A stretch of DNA of 64,000 bases from Altibacter sp. HG106 (lineage in GTDB: Bacteria; Bacteroidota; Bacteroidia; Flavobacteriales; Flavobacteriaceae): assembly GCF_028561755.1 (NCBI RefSeq), contig NZ_JAQQTD010000005.1, positions 186,001-250,000 of the forward strand. Direction: 5' to 3'. Below the pieces are notes generated by a model. That model searched no databases and was not told the origin of the DNA. It saw nothing but the letters and a program-made list of their open reading frames with translations. The position numbers and the translations under genes were made by a program. Below, in pieces: positions 43,932 to 52,308 of this stretch. Numbering within the stretch: the stretch's first letter is position 1; every line of letters starts with the position of its first letter.

Positions 43932-44432
43932 TTATTGTTGATATTGTTCTTCAGTAACAGCCTCTTCCCAGTTCACTACGCCCTTTTCGGTATTTGGAAC
44001 AATGTACAATTGCTGCATCCCTATTTCGGGACTGGCACCATGCCAATGGCGTACGTTTGGCGGGCACGTTACCACGTCTCCTTTTTTGAGGGTTTCAATA
44101 GGTTGCCCTTCTATTTGATGGAATCCCTGTCCGTCGGTTATAATCAAAATCTGACCGGAAGGATGTGAATGCCAATTGCTTCTGGCTCCGGGTTCAAAAT
44201 ATACATTTCCTACGGCTGTAGTGTAGGTCGAATCAGGTGCCACCATTCCATAGTTATAGGCATTTCCAGTAAACAAGTCGGCTGACCCTTTTTCCCCTTT
44301 CGGAAAAATAGCAGTCACGGTATTTTTTTCAGTTTTCATAGGTTCTTCTTTTTGTGAGGTTGTTTCGTTACAAGCGCAGAGCAGCAGGAATGCGCCAACG
44401 CACAGTAGCATCGTTCTATTCATTGTTTTCAT
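43932..44432 (-). CDS. Cupin-domain lipoprotein
   Basis: 166 residues; lipoprotein signal with lipobox LLCAC (Cys about residue 20). Single cupin domain with metal-ligand motif NWHSHPSGQILIITDGQGFHQ and second motif GDVVTCPPNVRHWHG. This type of small cupin is often found beside dehydrogenases and carboxymuconolactone decarboxylase-like genes. It directly precedes the Tat-signal dehydrogenase (1 bp gap), suggesting a shared periplasmic job. Substrate unknown. Confidence 0.82.
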   Translation of the reverse strand: MKTMNRTMLLCVGAFLLLCACNETTSQKEEPMKTEKNTVTAIFPKGEKGSADLFTGNAYNYGMVAPDSTYTTAVGNVYFEPGARSNWHSHPSGQILIITDGQGFHQIEGQPIETLKKGDVVTCPPNVRHWHGASPEIGMQQLYIVPNTEKGVVNWEEAVTEEQYQQ

Positions 44433-44513
44433 AATAGATATATTTTTATTGTTATTATTTGAAAGAAACTTACATCATCCGGTTTTTGGCACGGACGCAT
44501 TTCCTAATTTTAG

Positions 44514-45089
44514 TTAGGCTGTTGAGGGGATCTCCCGAAGTACTTTCGCGGGAATTCCTCCTACCACAGTATTATCGGGCACGTCATCTGAAACTACCGA
44601 ACCCGCTGCAACTATCGAGTTTTCTCCAACGGTAACACCTTGTAAAATGGTAGCATCGGCACCAATCCAAGCATTTCGCTTAATATGGATGGGTTTCGGG
44701 ATTAGGGAATGCCTGTTTTCAGGTTCTATGGGATGTCCTTCGGAAAGCAGACGAACATTCGGGGCGATGAGCACTTCGTCTTCAATTGTGATTCCTCCAA
44801 GATCCAAAAAAGTACAGTTAAAATTGATAAATACCTTTTTCCCGATTCGCGTATTCTTCCCGTAATTAATGTATATCGGTGGAAAAAGTGCCGTGCTTGA
44901 ATCAATTTCAGCCCCCGTAATAGCGGCCAAGAGTTGGCGTATCTCCCCGGCATCAAAAGCCGCATTCAACTGGCGAAGCAGTTTCATTGTGGCAAATGAA
45001 GCGTCTCGTAGTGATTCACGTTCTGGATCGTCATGAGCTATGGTTTCTCCATTTCGTAATCGATCAAATATAGTTTCGTTCTCCATCAT
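44514..45089 (-). CDS. Sugar O-acetyltransferase (maltose/galactoside acetyltransferase type)
   Basis: 191-residue trimeric left-handed beta-helix enzyme transferring acetyl from acetyl-CoA. N-terminal Mac domain (ENETIFDRLRNGETIAHDDP), hexapeptide repeats (YGKNTRIGKKVFINFNCTFL, ITIEDEVLIAPNVRL), catalytic His in LLSEGHP and the NodL-like end WIGADATILQGVTVGENSIV. Start taken at MMENETIF (45089) rather than an upstream ATG at 45128. Lies between the cupin operon and the AraC gene on the same strand. Confidence 0.87.
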   Translation of the reverse strand: MMENETIFDRLRNGETIAHDDPERESLRDASFATMKLLRQLNAAFDAGEIRQLLAAITGAEIDSSTALFPPIYINYGKNTRIGKKVFINFNCTFLDLGGITIEDEVLIAPNVRLLSEGHPIEPENRHSLIPKPIHIKRNAWIGADATILQGVTVGENSIVAAGSVVSDDVPDNTVVGGIPAKVLREIPSTA

Positions 45090-45161
45090 AATGTACGCTA
45101 TGCAAAGTTGCGGAAATAGATGCGGCATGGGTAGAAGGATTCAAACGAATCCTTAATATAT

Positions 45162-46028
45162 TCAAACCTTTTCTTCTCTAACGGCAGTCGGACTCGCTCC
45201 TGTGTGCTTTTTAAAGAAGTTATTGAAATACGTAGGATAGTCAAATCCTAAGGCGTATGCGATCTCTGAAATATTCCAGTGCGTATGTAGTAAAATGGCT
45301 CGAGCTTCTTGTACAATACGCTCTGAAATTAGTGTTGTGGTGGTCTTCCCTGTAATGCTTTTTACGGAACGATTCAAATAATTAACATGTACCGAAAGAT
45401 TTTCTGCGTACTCCTTTGCCGTCCGCAACTGCAAAGGGTGCTCCGGACTTTCCACAGGGAACTGCCGTTCTAATAATTCCATGAACACCGTCGTTAAGCG
45501 CTCGGCCGCGCTTTTTTCCTGATGAAAGTTTTCGGAAGGCTTCAGCTTGAGAGACTCGTGTAAGATAAGCTCTATATAATTACGGATCAGTTCATCCTTA
45601 TGAGCGTATTTCGATTGTTGCTCATCAATCATCTTTTCAAAAATGTTATTTAAGAATTGGCGTTGTTCTTCTGAAATCTCGAGAATGGGGGTTCCGCCCA
45701 TTTTAAACAATAACGATTTCCGAAGCATTTCTGAGCGCTTGGGAGAGATTAAAAAATCTTCCGAAAACAACACCGTGTATCCTCGATATTCGCTCGACAG
45801 TGTTTCCCATGAATAGGGAATATTAGGGTTTCCGAAGAACAAAATAGTCCCAGAAGCTTCGTAGGTTCTATCTGAATAATGGATCTTACTCTTTCCGGTG
45901 GTTAAGCAAATCTTGTAAAAGTCCTTTCTACTGTACACCCGAGTCGCCGCTTTATCATCTTCAATTTGAAAGACATTAAAACCCGTTAGCTTTAAATCGG
46001 TATTGTAAGGAGAAATACTTCGTTGCAT
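45162..46028 (-). CDS. AraC-family transcriptional regulator
   Basis: 288 residues. N-terminal cupin-like sensor region (about 1-110) and a C-terminal double HTH (about 185-285) with LQLRTAKEYAENLSVHVNYLNRSVKSITGKTTTTLISER and NISEIAYALGFDYPTYFNNF. It is upstream of the acetyltransferase, cupin and dehydrogenase genes on the same strand and is a likely regulator of them. The ATG lies about 5 bp after its own -7 box, so the mRNA may be leaderless. Confidence 0.9.
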   Translation of the reverse strand: MQRSISPYNTDLKLTGFNVFQIEDDKAATRVYSRKDFYKICLTTGKSKIHYSDRTYEASGTILFFGNPNIPYSWETLSSEYRGYTVLFSEDFLISPKRSEMLRKSLLFKMGGTPILEISEEQRQFLNNIFEKMIDEQQSKYAHKDELIRNYIELILHESLKLKPSENFHQEKSAAERLTTVFMELLERQFPVESPEHPLQLRTAKEYAENLSVHVNYLNRSVKSITGKTTTTLISERIVQEARAILLHTHWNISEIAYALGFDYPTYFNNFFKKHTGASPTAVREEKV

Positions 46029-46032
46029 TTAG

Positions 46033-46060
46033 CAAAGTTAAGATATTCAAATCAAACCAA
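46033..46060 (-). promoter_or_regulatory. Promoter of the AraC gene
   Basis: Minus strand: -33 TTG (46060-46058), 17-bp spacer, -7 TAACTTTG (46040-46033). The last base of the box is 5 bp from the A of the ATG at 46028, so the transcript would start at or next to the start codon. Confidence 0.6.
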
Positions 46061-46103
46061 GGCGTTATAGTGAGATCGTAATAGTCCTCTTTACCTTTGG
46101 ATT

Positions 46104-46823
46104 TTAGACGAAGCCGAATAACATGACGAGCGCCATCACGATCATGATGGTATTTTCTATGAAGGTCGCTTCAGTCATGGGCAATTTAAGAGCCGTACCC
46201 AGACAGGCACATTGAATTTTCTTTTTATCCAACAAGGCTCGAGTCACCCCAACCGTCGTTATTCCTAAGATCATTAGCGTCGTAATAAGTGCCACGGTGA
46301 CTTCAAACCGAAATAAAAACATCAATCCCAGCGCCGTTTCCAGAAAAGGATAGATCCAACCATAGACAGGCAGCCGTTTCGCCAGTGGATCGTACATGGC
46401 AAAAGAAGAGGGAAATCCTTTCAAATCCAACAGTTTGAAAAAGCTAAAAACAATATAGAAAAGTCCCATAAAGTCTAGCATCATTTCCCCGTAGGCCAGC
46501 GTTTCCCAGTGGAGCGCTACCGATGCTACCGTGATGTACAGAAAAATCAGGAATAATGGTCGTAATTGTTTCCACTTGTTTTTAGAAGCTTCGGAAACAC
46601 CCATCATTGCTGGTTGTTCCTCTTTCATTTGAATCGTATATTTTTCAGGTAATGCCTTTCGGAATTGCGACAGCGAAATCATTTTGTCCATTTCGATTTC
46701 TGCTGTTTCCGTCTCGAGATCGACACGAACGTTGGAAACGCCTGAAACCGAACGCAATGCTTTTTCAACAGAAGCCTTGCAACCGCCACAGGTCATGCCT
46801 GATATATGATATTGATGTGTCAT
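46104..46823 (-). CDS. HMA-domain / MauE-like membrane protein
   Basis: 239 residues: N-terminal heavy-metal-associated domain with HISGMTCGGCKASVE (CxxC at 12-15), then four membrane spans of MauE/DoxX type (about 85-235) and an exposed KKKIQCACLGTALKLP with a second CxC pair. Probably binds Cu(I) or a similar soft metal and passes it within the membrane. ATG at 46823 is chosen over one at 46871, which would overlap the permease gene. It starts 1 bp after the permease stop, the last gene of the metal operon. Confidence 0.82.
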   Translation of the reverse strand: MTHQYHISGMTCGGCKASVEKALRSVSGVSNVRVDLETETAEIEMDKMISLSQFRKALPEKYTIQMKEEQPAMMGVSEASKNKWKQLRPLFLIFLYITVASVALHWETLAYGEMMLDFMGLFYIVFSFFKLLDLKGFPSSFAMYDPLAKRLPVYGWIYPFLETALGLMFLFRFEVTVALITTLMILGITTVGVTRALLDKKKIQCACLGTALKLPMTEATFIENTIMIVMALVMLFGFV

Positions 46824-46824
46824 A

Positions 46825-48051
46825 TTATTGTAGTGTGTAATAAATAATGATACCTGCGGTGAGCCATACATACGATACCCATGCCCCGTATTTCAACACC
46901 TGCTCTAACCATTTTCCTTTGGGCGCCATATTTCCCATCTGGTGCTTTAACGAGCGATGTTTAAAGAATCCGATGTAGATTAAGAGTCCGGTACATATCA
47001 AAAAAACTAAATTGAGAAAAAAAGTATAATCAATGGCAAAAAAATCAGATTCCTGAATAGAAACCTGTCCCGTTTCGGGTAACATTCCGAAGAGATCAAA
47101 CCCATAATGTAATAGCAAAGAAGCACCTATCAAAGCCGTAAAAAGTAAAAATACGATGAAAAGCGACATGCGCCACCCATAATACTTGGCGTTGATACGA
47201 ACCACCGGAAACACCACCAGATCACTAAAAATAAACGCCATCACGCCCGCAAAGCTCACGCCTTTACCAAATAGCAAGGCAGCCAGGGGAATATTTCCCA
47301 TGGAGCCAATAAAGGTTAAAAATGCGGCCACGGGACCAATAACGGCATGTTGCAGCAATTCTAGAAAGGAATAATTCGTGGTTTCTGTACCACTATTGAT
47401 AAACAAGGTTTGAAAAAACGAATCGGGAACAAAAGCCGCGACTATGCCGGCGATCGTAAAACCAATGGTTACATCTTTCCAGACCATCTGCCACTCCATT
47501 TTGTATTGCCTCGCGACATGCGCCCAACCTTCGGAGGAACGCAGTTTATCTTTCCAGGATTTTTTGGATGCTTCGGAAGTGTCTTGCTCCTCTTCTAAAC
47601 GCTCACGGGATTTTTTGATCAATTTTATCGGCTGAATAAGACGCAGCAATAGCCAAACGATTCCGATCAATAAAATACCTCCTACATATTCTCCTACGAC
47701 GAATTGCCACCCTAAAAAAATGGCGATGATCACTCCCAGTTCTATCACTAGATTGGTGGAAGCCAATAAAAACGCCATGGAGGCCACGAAAGAAGCTCCT
47801 TTTTTGAACAACGATTTGGTGGAGGCTAGGGCAGCAAAACTGCAAGAACTGCTTATAAACCCAAAAAAGGTTCCGAGCAGCACGCCTTTTGAATGCCCAG
47901 AGCCCATGGTTTTTTGCATGCGCTCTTCGGTGACAAACACTTGGATCATACTACTAATAATATACCCCAGTACGAATGCCCATAACGCCATCCAGAAAAA
48001 ACTCAGACTTGTGTGTGCCGCTTCTCCCCAACGTGTTAAGAAGTCATCCAT
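46825..48051 (-). CDS. Permease of the DUF318/COG0701 (SO_0444-type Cu/Zn efflux) family
   Basis: 408-residue inner-membrane permease with about 9-10 spans. Family motifs: FISSSCSFAALASTKSLFKKGASFVA with a Ser-Ser-Cys-Ser core, GNIPLAALLFGKGVSFAGVMAF and SDLVVFPVVRINAKYYG. Members of this group are annotated as copper/zinc efflux or metalloid permeases. The surrounding HMA proteins argue for a soft metal ion such as copper. A cytoplasmic acidic/basic loop is present (RERLEEEQDTSEASKKSWKD). Confidence 0.82.
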   Translation of the reverse strand: MDDFLTRWGEAAHTSLSFFWMALWAFVLGYIISSMIQVFVTEERMQKTMGSGHSKGVLLGTFFGFISSSCSFAALASTKSLFKKGASFVASMAFLLASTNLVIELGVIIAIFLGWQFVVGEYVGGILLIGIVWLLLRLIQPIKLIKKSRERLEEEQDTSEASKKSWKDKLRSSEGWAHVARQYKMEWQMVWKDVTIGFTIAGIVAAFVPDSFFQTLFINSGTETTNYSFLELLQHAVIGPVAAFLTFIGSMGNIPLAALLFGKGVSFAGVMAFIFSDLVVFPVVRINAKYYGWRMSLFIVFLLFTALIGASLLLHYGFDLFGMLPETGQVSIQESDFFAIDYTFFLNLVFLICTGLLIYIGFFKHRSLKHQMGNMAPKGKWLEQVLKYGAWVSYVWLTAGIIIYYTLQ

Positions 48052-48066
48052 GGACTCACTTTTAGA

Positions 48067-48909
48067 CTACTCTTTATTGGATTTCTTCGGATTGAGATCT
48101 TCTTTCCAATCGTAAATGTTTACCCGATTGTTCTTATAGTTTGCAATGTACAGCTTGCCATCCACAAGGATCATATCGGTAGGCTTTTCAATATTTTCTG
48201 AAAGCTCTTGTTGCAATACGCCTTCATGATCATACACCAGCACGCGATTGTTCTCGAAGTCGGTTACAAACAGTTGTTCTTTGGAAACATAAATACCAGT
48301 GGAAGCATTCATCTTTTCGGCCTCACCAATTTTCCGAAGAAAATTTCCGCTCTTATCAAAAACTTGGATTCGGTTGTTATAGGCATCGGCTACCCAAATT
48401 TCATCGCCCAATAATTGTACATCCGTTGGGTAATTAAATTGACCGTTTTCTTTCCCTTCCGTGCCAAAAGAGTTCCAATCGACACCGTCTTTAGAATACA
48501 GTATACGATGATTATAAAAATCGGCGATCACCGTTTCCTCTCCCTCGCGCCAAATTCCAGCAGGAGCATCCAAACTATCACTAATCCCTATAACTTTGAC
48601 TACATTTTCCTTCCAACGCAGCACCTCGTCATTACCGTATTGTGGAATAAGAAGCTCATCCCCATTGGTAGCAATGTGCATGGGTCGATCGAGTGAGTCG
48701 ATGGTTTCCGTTATGTCTCCGTTGGCGTCAATGCGAACAATGCGATGGTGATCACCGTCACTTAGCCAAATTCCGTCAGAACGATGTGTAATGCCGATTG
48801 GATTGACTCCTTCTATTTCGAGCATCTGACTCAGTTGCCAGCTTTTGGGTTGCTCTTTACACGAAAAAAGCAGTAGCATCGTAACCGCTGCAAGTATTAT
48901 TTTTTTCAT
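48067..48909 (-). CDS. NHL-repeat lipoprotein
   Basis: 280 residues. Lipoprotein signal with lipobox LLFSC (Cys about 17). Five to six NHL beta-propeller repeats, for example GIWLSDGDHHRIVRIDANGD, EIWVADAYNNRIQVFDKSGN and QLFVTDFENNRVLVYDHEG. Probably a periplasmic scaffold or binding protein. It sits 15 bp upstream of the metal permease gene in the same operon; NHL proteins are not a usual part of such operons. Confidence 0.8.
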   Translation of the reverse strand: MKKIILAAVTMLLLFSCKEQPKSWQLSQMLEIEGVNPIGITHRSDGIWLSDGDHHRIVRIDANGDITETIDSLDRPMHIATNGDELLIPQYGNDEVLRWKENVVKVIGISDSLDAPAGIWREGEETVIADFYNHRILYSKDGVDWNSFGTEGKENGQFNYPTDVQLLGDEIWVADAYNNRIQVFDKSGNFLRKIGEAEKMNASTGIYVSKEQLFVTDFENNRVLVYDHEGVLQQELSENIEKPTDMILVDGKLYIANYKNNRVNIYDWKEDLNPKKSNKE

Positions 48910-48930
48910 AATCTATGTATTCAATATCAA

Positions 48931-48967
48931 AGCGTAGTAAAGTTACAGGCTTGAACCGTACTACGCT
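48931..48967. repeat. Inverted repeat inside the metal operon
   Basis: AGCGTAGTA (48931-48939) and TACTACGCT (48959-48967) with a 19-base loop, in the 77-bp gap between the two-HMA protein gene and the NHL gene. It lacks a good U-run, so it may be an mRNA processing or attenuation hairpin or a binding site. Confidence 0.5.
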
Positions 48968-48986
48968 CTGAATAGATTCTTAAAAT

Positions 48987-49610
48987 TTATTGTTCTAAGC
49001 GTTCGTACTTACAACAAGCGGGCAAATTCTCGTAGGTAGCAGCCAAGGCCTTTACATTTTTGGTATCATGCCCAACTCCGGCTACCGCCTTTTCGATGGT
49101 CTCAGCAGTTACATTCTCTGCATCGTAAGAAACGTTAAGCATATTCGCCTCTACTTTCCATACGGCGGTTGCCACTCCGGGAACACCTTTGGCTGCTTTT
49201 TCAATGCGTGCTTTACACATTTCGCATTTTCCGGCTACCAGGATCTTGGCATCCGATAAAGTCGCATTGTCGGCAATCATCGTTGTTGTTTCAGAGCTTT
49301 CCACAGCACCGTCTGCTCTTGTAATCTTTGTTGTTATTGGCGTATAACCAGCTTTAACGACCTGTGCTTCTACAGCCTCCATACTTAGATTTGCTTCGGA
49401 AGGCAGGGTAAAACTAAAGTCACCGGTTTCAATTTCGATAGCGACATCTTTGATACCGTCAAATTCTTTGAACTTTTTCTCTAATCCATAGGCACAAAAC
49501 GGGCAACCGAGTCCGTCTACCTGAATTTCATATTGGTCTCTTCCCTCCTGCGCGAAGGAAACGGTGCTCACAAACAAGAAGGCTAGTACATTAATGATTA
49601 TATATTTCAT
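48987..49610 (-). CDS. Secreted protein with two heavy-metal-associated domains
   Basis: 207 residues, signal peptide ending SFAQ. First HMA domain (about 27-95) with VDGLGCPFCAYGLEKKF (CxxC at 36 and 39). Second HMA domain (about 120-190) with VAGKCEMCKARIEKAAKGVPG. The C-terminus ends PACCKYERLEQ with a vicinal Cys pair. Expected to bind soft metal ions in the periplasm and hand them to or from the membrane partner with its own HMA domain. Member of the 50.9-46.1 kb metal operon. Confidence 0.83.
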   Translation of the reverse strand: MKYIIINVLAFLFVSTVSFAQEGRDQYEIQVDGLGCPFCAYGLEKKFKEFDGIKDVAIEIETGDFSFTLPSEANLSMEAVEAQVVKAGYTPITTKITRADGAVESSETTTMIADNATLSDAKILVAGKCEMCKARIEKAAKGVPGVATAVWKVEANMLNVSYDAENVTAETIEKAVAGVGHDTKNVKALAATYENLPACCKYERLEQ

Positions 49611-49626
49611 GATAATTATTTTAAGT

Positions 49627-50409
49627 TTATAGAATGTAGCGGGTTCCTAAGAATACCGCATAGTTTAATTGTTCGGAAACGGGAGCGTCTTGAATCAGCG
49701 GTAGCTGAATGGCCATCTCCCACGTCCATTTTTTTCGTGCGTACTGAATTCCCTGTGCGTAGAGCAATTGATACGCATCGCGTTCGTGCAACCATTCACT
49801 GGAATATTCAAAATACAAATTCAATTGATTTACGGGATAGGTAGGTTTCAAAAGTGGTAGTCCGAAGCCTAACTTGGCCTGAAACTTATCGAGTGTTCCA
49901 TCGGGAACCCATCGATATCCTACTTCCGAAGAAATTCCGAATTTTAAGGACTCATATCCGCCAACCCAAGCATAATAGCCGGCATAATCTCCCGTACTCA
50001 TTTCTTCAATATCTAGCGATTTTCCGGTGGGCATCGTCTGTAGCGTCTTTGCCACCATACGAAAGGTCTTCCCGGTACCGTCTTTACGATAAAACTGATA
50101 TTTACCGAGAATATTAATATCCCCTAATGTACTTCCGGCACCTCGTCCAGAGGCATCGTTGAAGTTGTAATGGACATACGGCAGATGAACCGCAACCAGA
50201 GAATTGGCAGAAATAATATAGTGCCCCATCAAAGGAGCATTTACGAAGGTACCTACTTCGGTATTTCGAATCTCCGTGAGGGTTTTTAGCACCACCGTAT
50301 TCCCGCCCAGCATGATAGGTTTATCGGCTGTAATGGGTGGTCCCTGTGCTCGCCCGATTTGAGCGAACAACACGCCTGCAAAAAGCAGGAGTAACAATTG
50401 TTTAGACAT
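49627..50409 (-). CDS. Outer-membrane beta-barrel protein, transporter-like
   Basis: 260 residues with signal peptide MSKQLLLLLFAGVLFAQIGRAQ. The mature part is alternating hydrophobic/polar strands with aromatic girdles (GHYIISANSLVAVHLPYVHY, YQFYRKDGTGKTFRMVAKTL, WTWEMAIQLPLIQD) and ends in GTRYIL, typical of barrels related to the MetA-pathway-of-phenol or CopB-like outer-membrane groups. ATG at 50409 is chosen over one at 50502 that would overlap the next gene. In the metal operon it may be the outer-membrane exit or a metal-responsive barrel. Confidence 0.7.
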   Translation of the reverse strand: MSKQLLLLLFAGVLFAQIGRAQGPPITADKPIMLGGNTVVLKTLTEIRNTEVGTFVNAPLMGHYIISANSLVAVHLPYVHYNFNDASGRGAGSTLGDINILGKYQFYRKDGTGKTFRMVAKTLQTMPTGKSLDIEEMSTGDYAGYYAWVGGYESLKFGISSEVGYRWVPDGTLDKFQAKLGFGLPLLKPTYPVNQLNLYFEYSSEWLHERDAYQLLYAQGIQYARKKWTWEMAIQLPLIQDAPVSEQLNYAVFLGTRYIL

Positions 50410-50477
50410 GTAAAAAAGATAATAATGTGATACTTCGATTAGAACGTGTAATCTAAACCCTAGAGGGTTTCTCAGTA

Positions 50478-50882
50478 TCAAATTAAGAACACTTCGTACC
50501 AAACCTGTATGTCACGCTCTAGAGGCGGTGGGCGGTACGTAATAAGGGCTGTCGTTTCTTTTGAATTAACAACGGGAATGTCTAGGACAAACACTGAAGC
50601 AAAGGCGATGACAAACGTTGTATCTAGGGCCATATCAAAAGAGGCCTTCGAAAAATGATCATCTGTGTCTACCTTGGTGAAGTGGTTATCGCAGCAACCA
50701 TGTGTGTCGGACGGACCATCACAAGTTGAAGATTCCATTGCCATTCCGCAGGATAGGTGTTGTTCTCCCAGGGTCACTTTTGCCAACATTTCATAGTCAC
50801 CACAAAAATGTTGCGCATATGAAAGTCCGCTACTGCTAAGCAGCAACAATAGCGATAACAGTATGGAAATACTTTGTTTCAC
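50478..50882 (-). CDS. HYC_CC_PP-type secreted Cys/His protein
   Basis: 134 residues, GTG start at 50882, signal peptide ending SYAQ. Cys/His-rich region HFCGDYEMLAKVTLGEQHLS, then CDGPSDTHGCCDNHF, and a C-terminal hydrophobic span followed by YRPPPLERDIQVWYEVFLI. These are the H-x-C, CC and PP-R-D landmarks of the HYC_CC_PP family, which is frequent beside Bacteroidota metal-resistance genes. First gene of the metal operon; likely a membrane-tethered metal-binding protein. Confidence 0.8.
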   Translation of the reverse strand: MKQSISILLSLLLLLSSSGLSYAQHFCGDYEMLAKVTLGEQHLSCGMAMESSTCDGPSDTHGCCDNHFTKVDTDDHFSKASFDMALDTTFVIAFASVFVLDIPVVNSKETTALITYRPPPLERDIQVWYEVFLI

Positions 50883-50886
50883 AGGG

Positions 50887-50894
50887 CAAATATA
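50887..50894 (-). promoter_or_regulatory. -7 box at the head of the metal operon
   Basis: TATATTTG on the minus strand, ending 5 bp before the G of the GTG start codon, so a leaderless or near-leaderless mRNA is predicted. No TTG lies at the normal -33 distance. Confidence 0.5.
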
Positions 50895-51040
50895 CTAAAT
50901 TTTGTGCAATTTTAAGCTAGTTAAAGTAGCGTACCAAACCTTAATCTTTCGTTAATTTATCTTCTGAAAAGCTTGAAAGCGCTACTATTTGCGAAGAAAT
51001 CGTTATTTTTCTAAAGAATTAAAAAACATACGATAGCACT

Positions 51041-51667
51041 ATGATTACCCAGACGAAAGAGACCCAAGCGAAAATGACCCCCGATGCCGCCATTGCTGCA
51101 CTTAAAAACGGAAATCAGCGTTTTGTCGCCAATGACATGGCGGTTCGAGACCTTCCCAACCAGGTGAAGCAAACCAGTAGTGGACAATATCCATTTGCAA
51201 CCGTGCTTCACTGCATCGACAGCCGTGTAAGCGCCGAACTATTATTCGATCAAGGTATAGGAGACGTTTTTAGCGTTCGCGTTGCCGGAAATTTTGTGAA
51301 TAAAGATATTTTAGGAAGTATGGAGTTTGCCTGCAAGCTCGCCGGAACCAAGGTAGTCGTTGTGTTGGGCCATACGAGCTGTGGGGCGGTAAAAGGGGCT
51401 TGCGATCACGCACGCTTAGGAAACCTCACCCACCTCATTAAGAATATTGAGCCTGCGGTAGATGCTGTTAGTGAACCTGCTGATGAAAACAAACGAAACT
51501 CCGGGAATATTGAGTTCGTAGATGCCGTGGCTAAAAAGAATGTGGAGATGACCGTTGATAATATCCGAAAACAAAGTGAGGTACTCAAAGAAATGGAGGA
51601 CAACGGAGAAATTAAAATCGTTGGCGCCATGTATGACATTTCAGACGGGCGGGTCACGTTTTACTAA
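51041..51667 (+). CDS. Beta-class carbonic anhydrase
   Basis: Interconverts CO2 and bicarbonate with a Zn ion. 208 residues; Zn/active-site motifs LHCIDSRVSAELLFDQGIGD (Cys, Asp-Arg dyad) and LGHTSCGAVKGACDHARLGN (His, Cys). No signal peptide, so probably cytoplasmic. Own terminator at 51691. Confidence 0.93.
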   Translation: MITQTKETQAKMTPDAAIAALKNGNQRFVANDMAVRDLPNQVKQTSSGQYPFATVLHCIDSRVSAELLFDQGIGDVFSVRVAGNFVNKDILGSMEFACKLAGTKVVVVLGHTSCGAVKGACDHARLGNLTHLIKNIEPAVDAVSEPADENKRNSGNIEFVDAVAKKNVEMTVDNIRKQSEVLKEMEDNGEIKIVGAMYDISDGRVTFY

Positions 51668-51690
51668 ATTCCGCTCACTTCGACCAGAAT

Positions 51691-51717
51691 AAAGCACTCC
51701 CAAGCGAGTGCTTTTTT
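51691..51717 (+). terminator. Terminator of the carbonic anhydrase gene
   Basis: AAAGCACTC (51691-51699), 6-base loop, GAGTGCTTT (51706-51714), then TTT. Confidence 0.85.
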
Positions 51718-51754
51718 GTATCATTATCATTCCTAACCATCAAAATAAAAACCT

Positions 51755-52282
51755 ATGAAATGGATTTACGCCAGTTCTGATCCGCTTTGGGAAACCTTAG
51801 TAGGGTGTGGCCTTGTTTTTATCGTAATTGTGCTGCTCACACGAATCATCGGACTTCGTTCTTTTGCCAAATTTACGGCCTATGATTTTGCCTTTACGGT
51901 AGCTATTGGGAGTATAATCTCTTCCACCCTAACCTCCAGCACCTCTATTGTTCATGGTGCGGTGGCCATCGCAGGGTTGCTTGTACTTACCTTCATTTTC
52001 TCATGGCTACAACGAAAATCATCGTTATTGAACAAAACAATTTCGAATGCTCCTTTACTGTTGATGGAGGGCGATCAAATGCTGGAGAAAAACCTGCGTT
52101 ACGCGCGGATCGAGAAATCACAACTCATCGCCAAATTACGCGAAGCTAATGTCTTGAATCTCGACCAGGTGAAAGCGGTGGTGCTGGAATCTACAGGAGA
52201 TATTTCTGTGTTGCATACCAGTGAGGACGAAGAATGTGAGCTAGCATCTATTCTGCTACAGGGAGTGCGCCGCAGTCCGTAG
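51755..52282 (+). CDS. DUF421 (YetF-like) membrane protein
   Basis: 175 residues: three membrane spans (about 15-85) then a soluble alpha/beta domain. Family landmarks are RIIGLRSFAKFTAYDFAFTVAIGSII, PLLLMEGDQMLEKNLRYARI and VLESTGDISVL. DUF421/YetF proteins are widespread inner-membrane proteins of uncertain function, linked to spore or envelope integrity in Bacillus. Single gene. Confidence 0.87.
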   Translation: MKWIYASSDPLWETLVGCGLVFIVIVLLTRIIGLRSFAKFTAYDFAFTVAIGSIISSTLTSSTSIVHGAVAIAGLLVLTFIFSWLQRKSSLLNKTISNAPLLLMEGDQMLEKNLRYARIEKSQLIAKLREANVLNLDQVKAVVLESTGDISVLHTSEDEECELASILLQGVRRSP

Positions 52283-52308
52283 CCTTAAAAGAACAGCTTT
52301 GATGAAGG

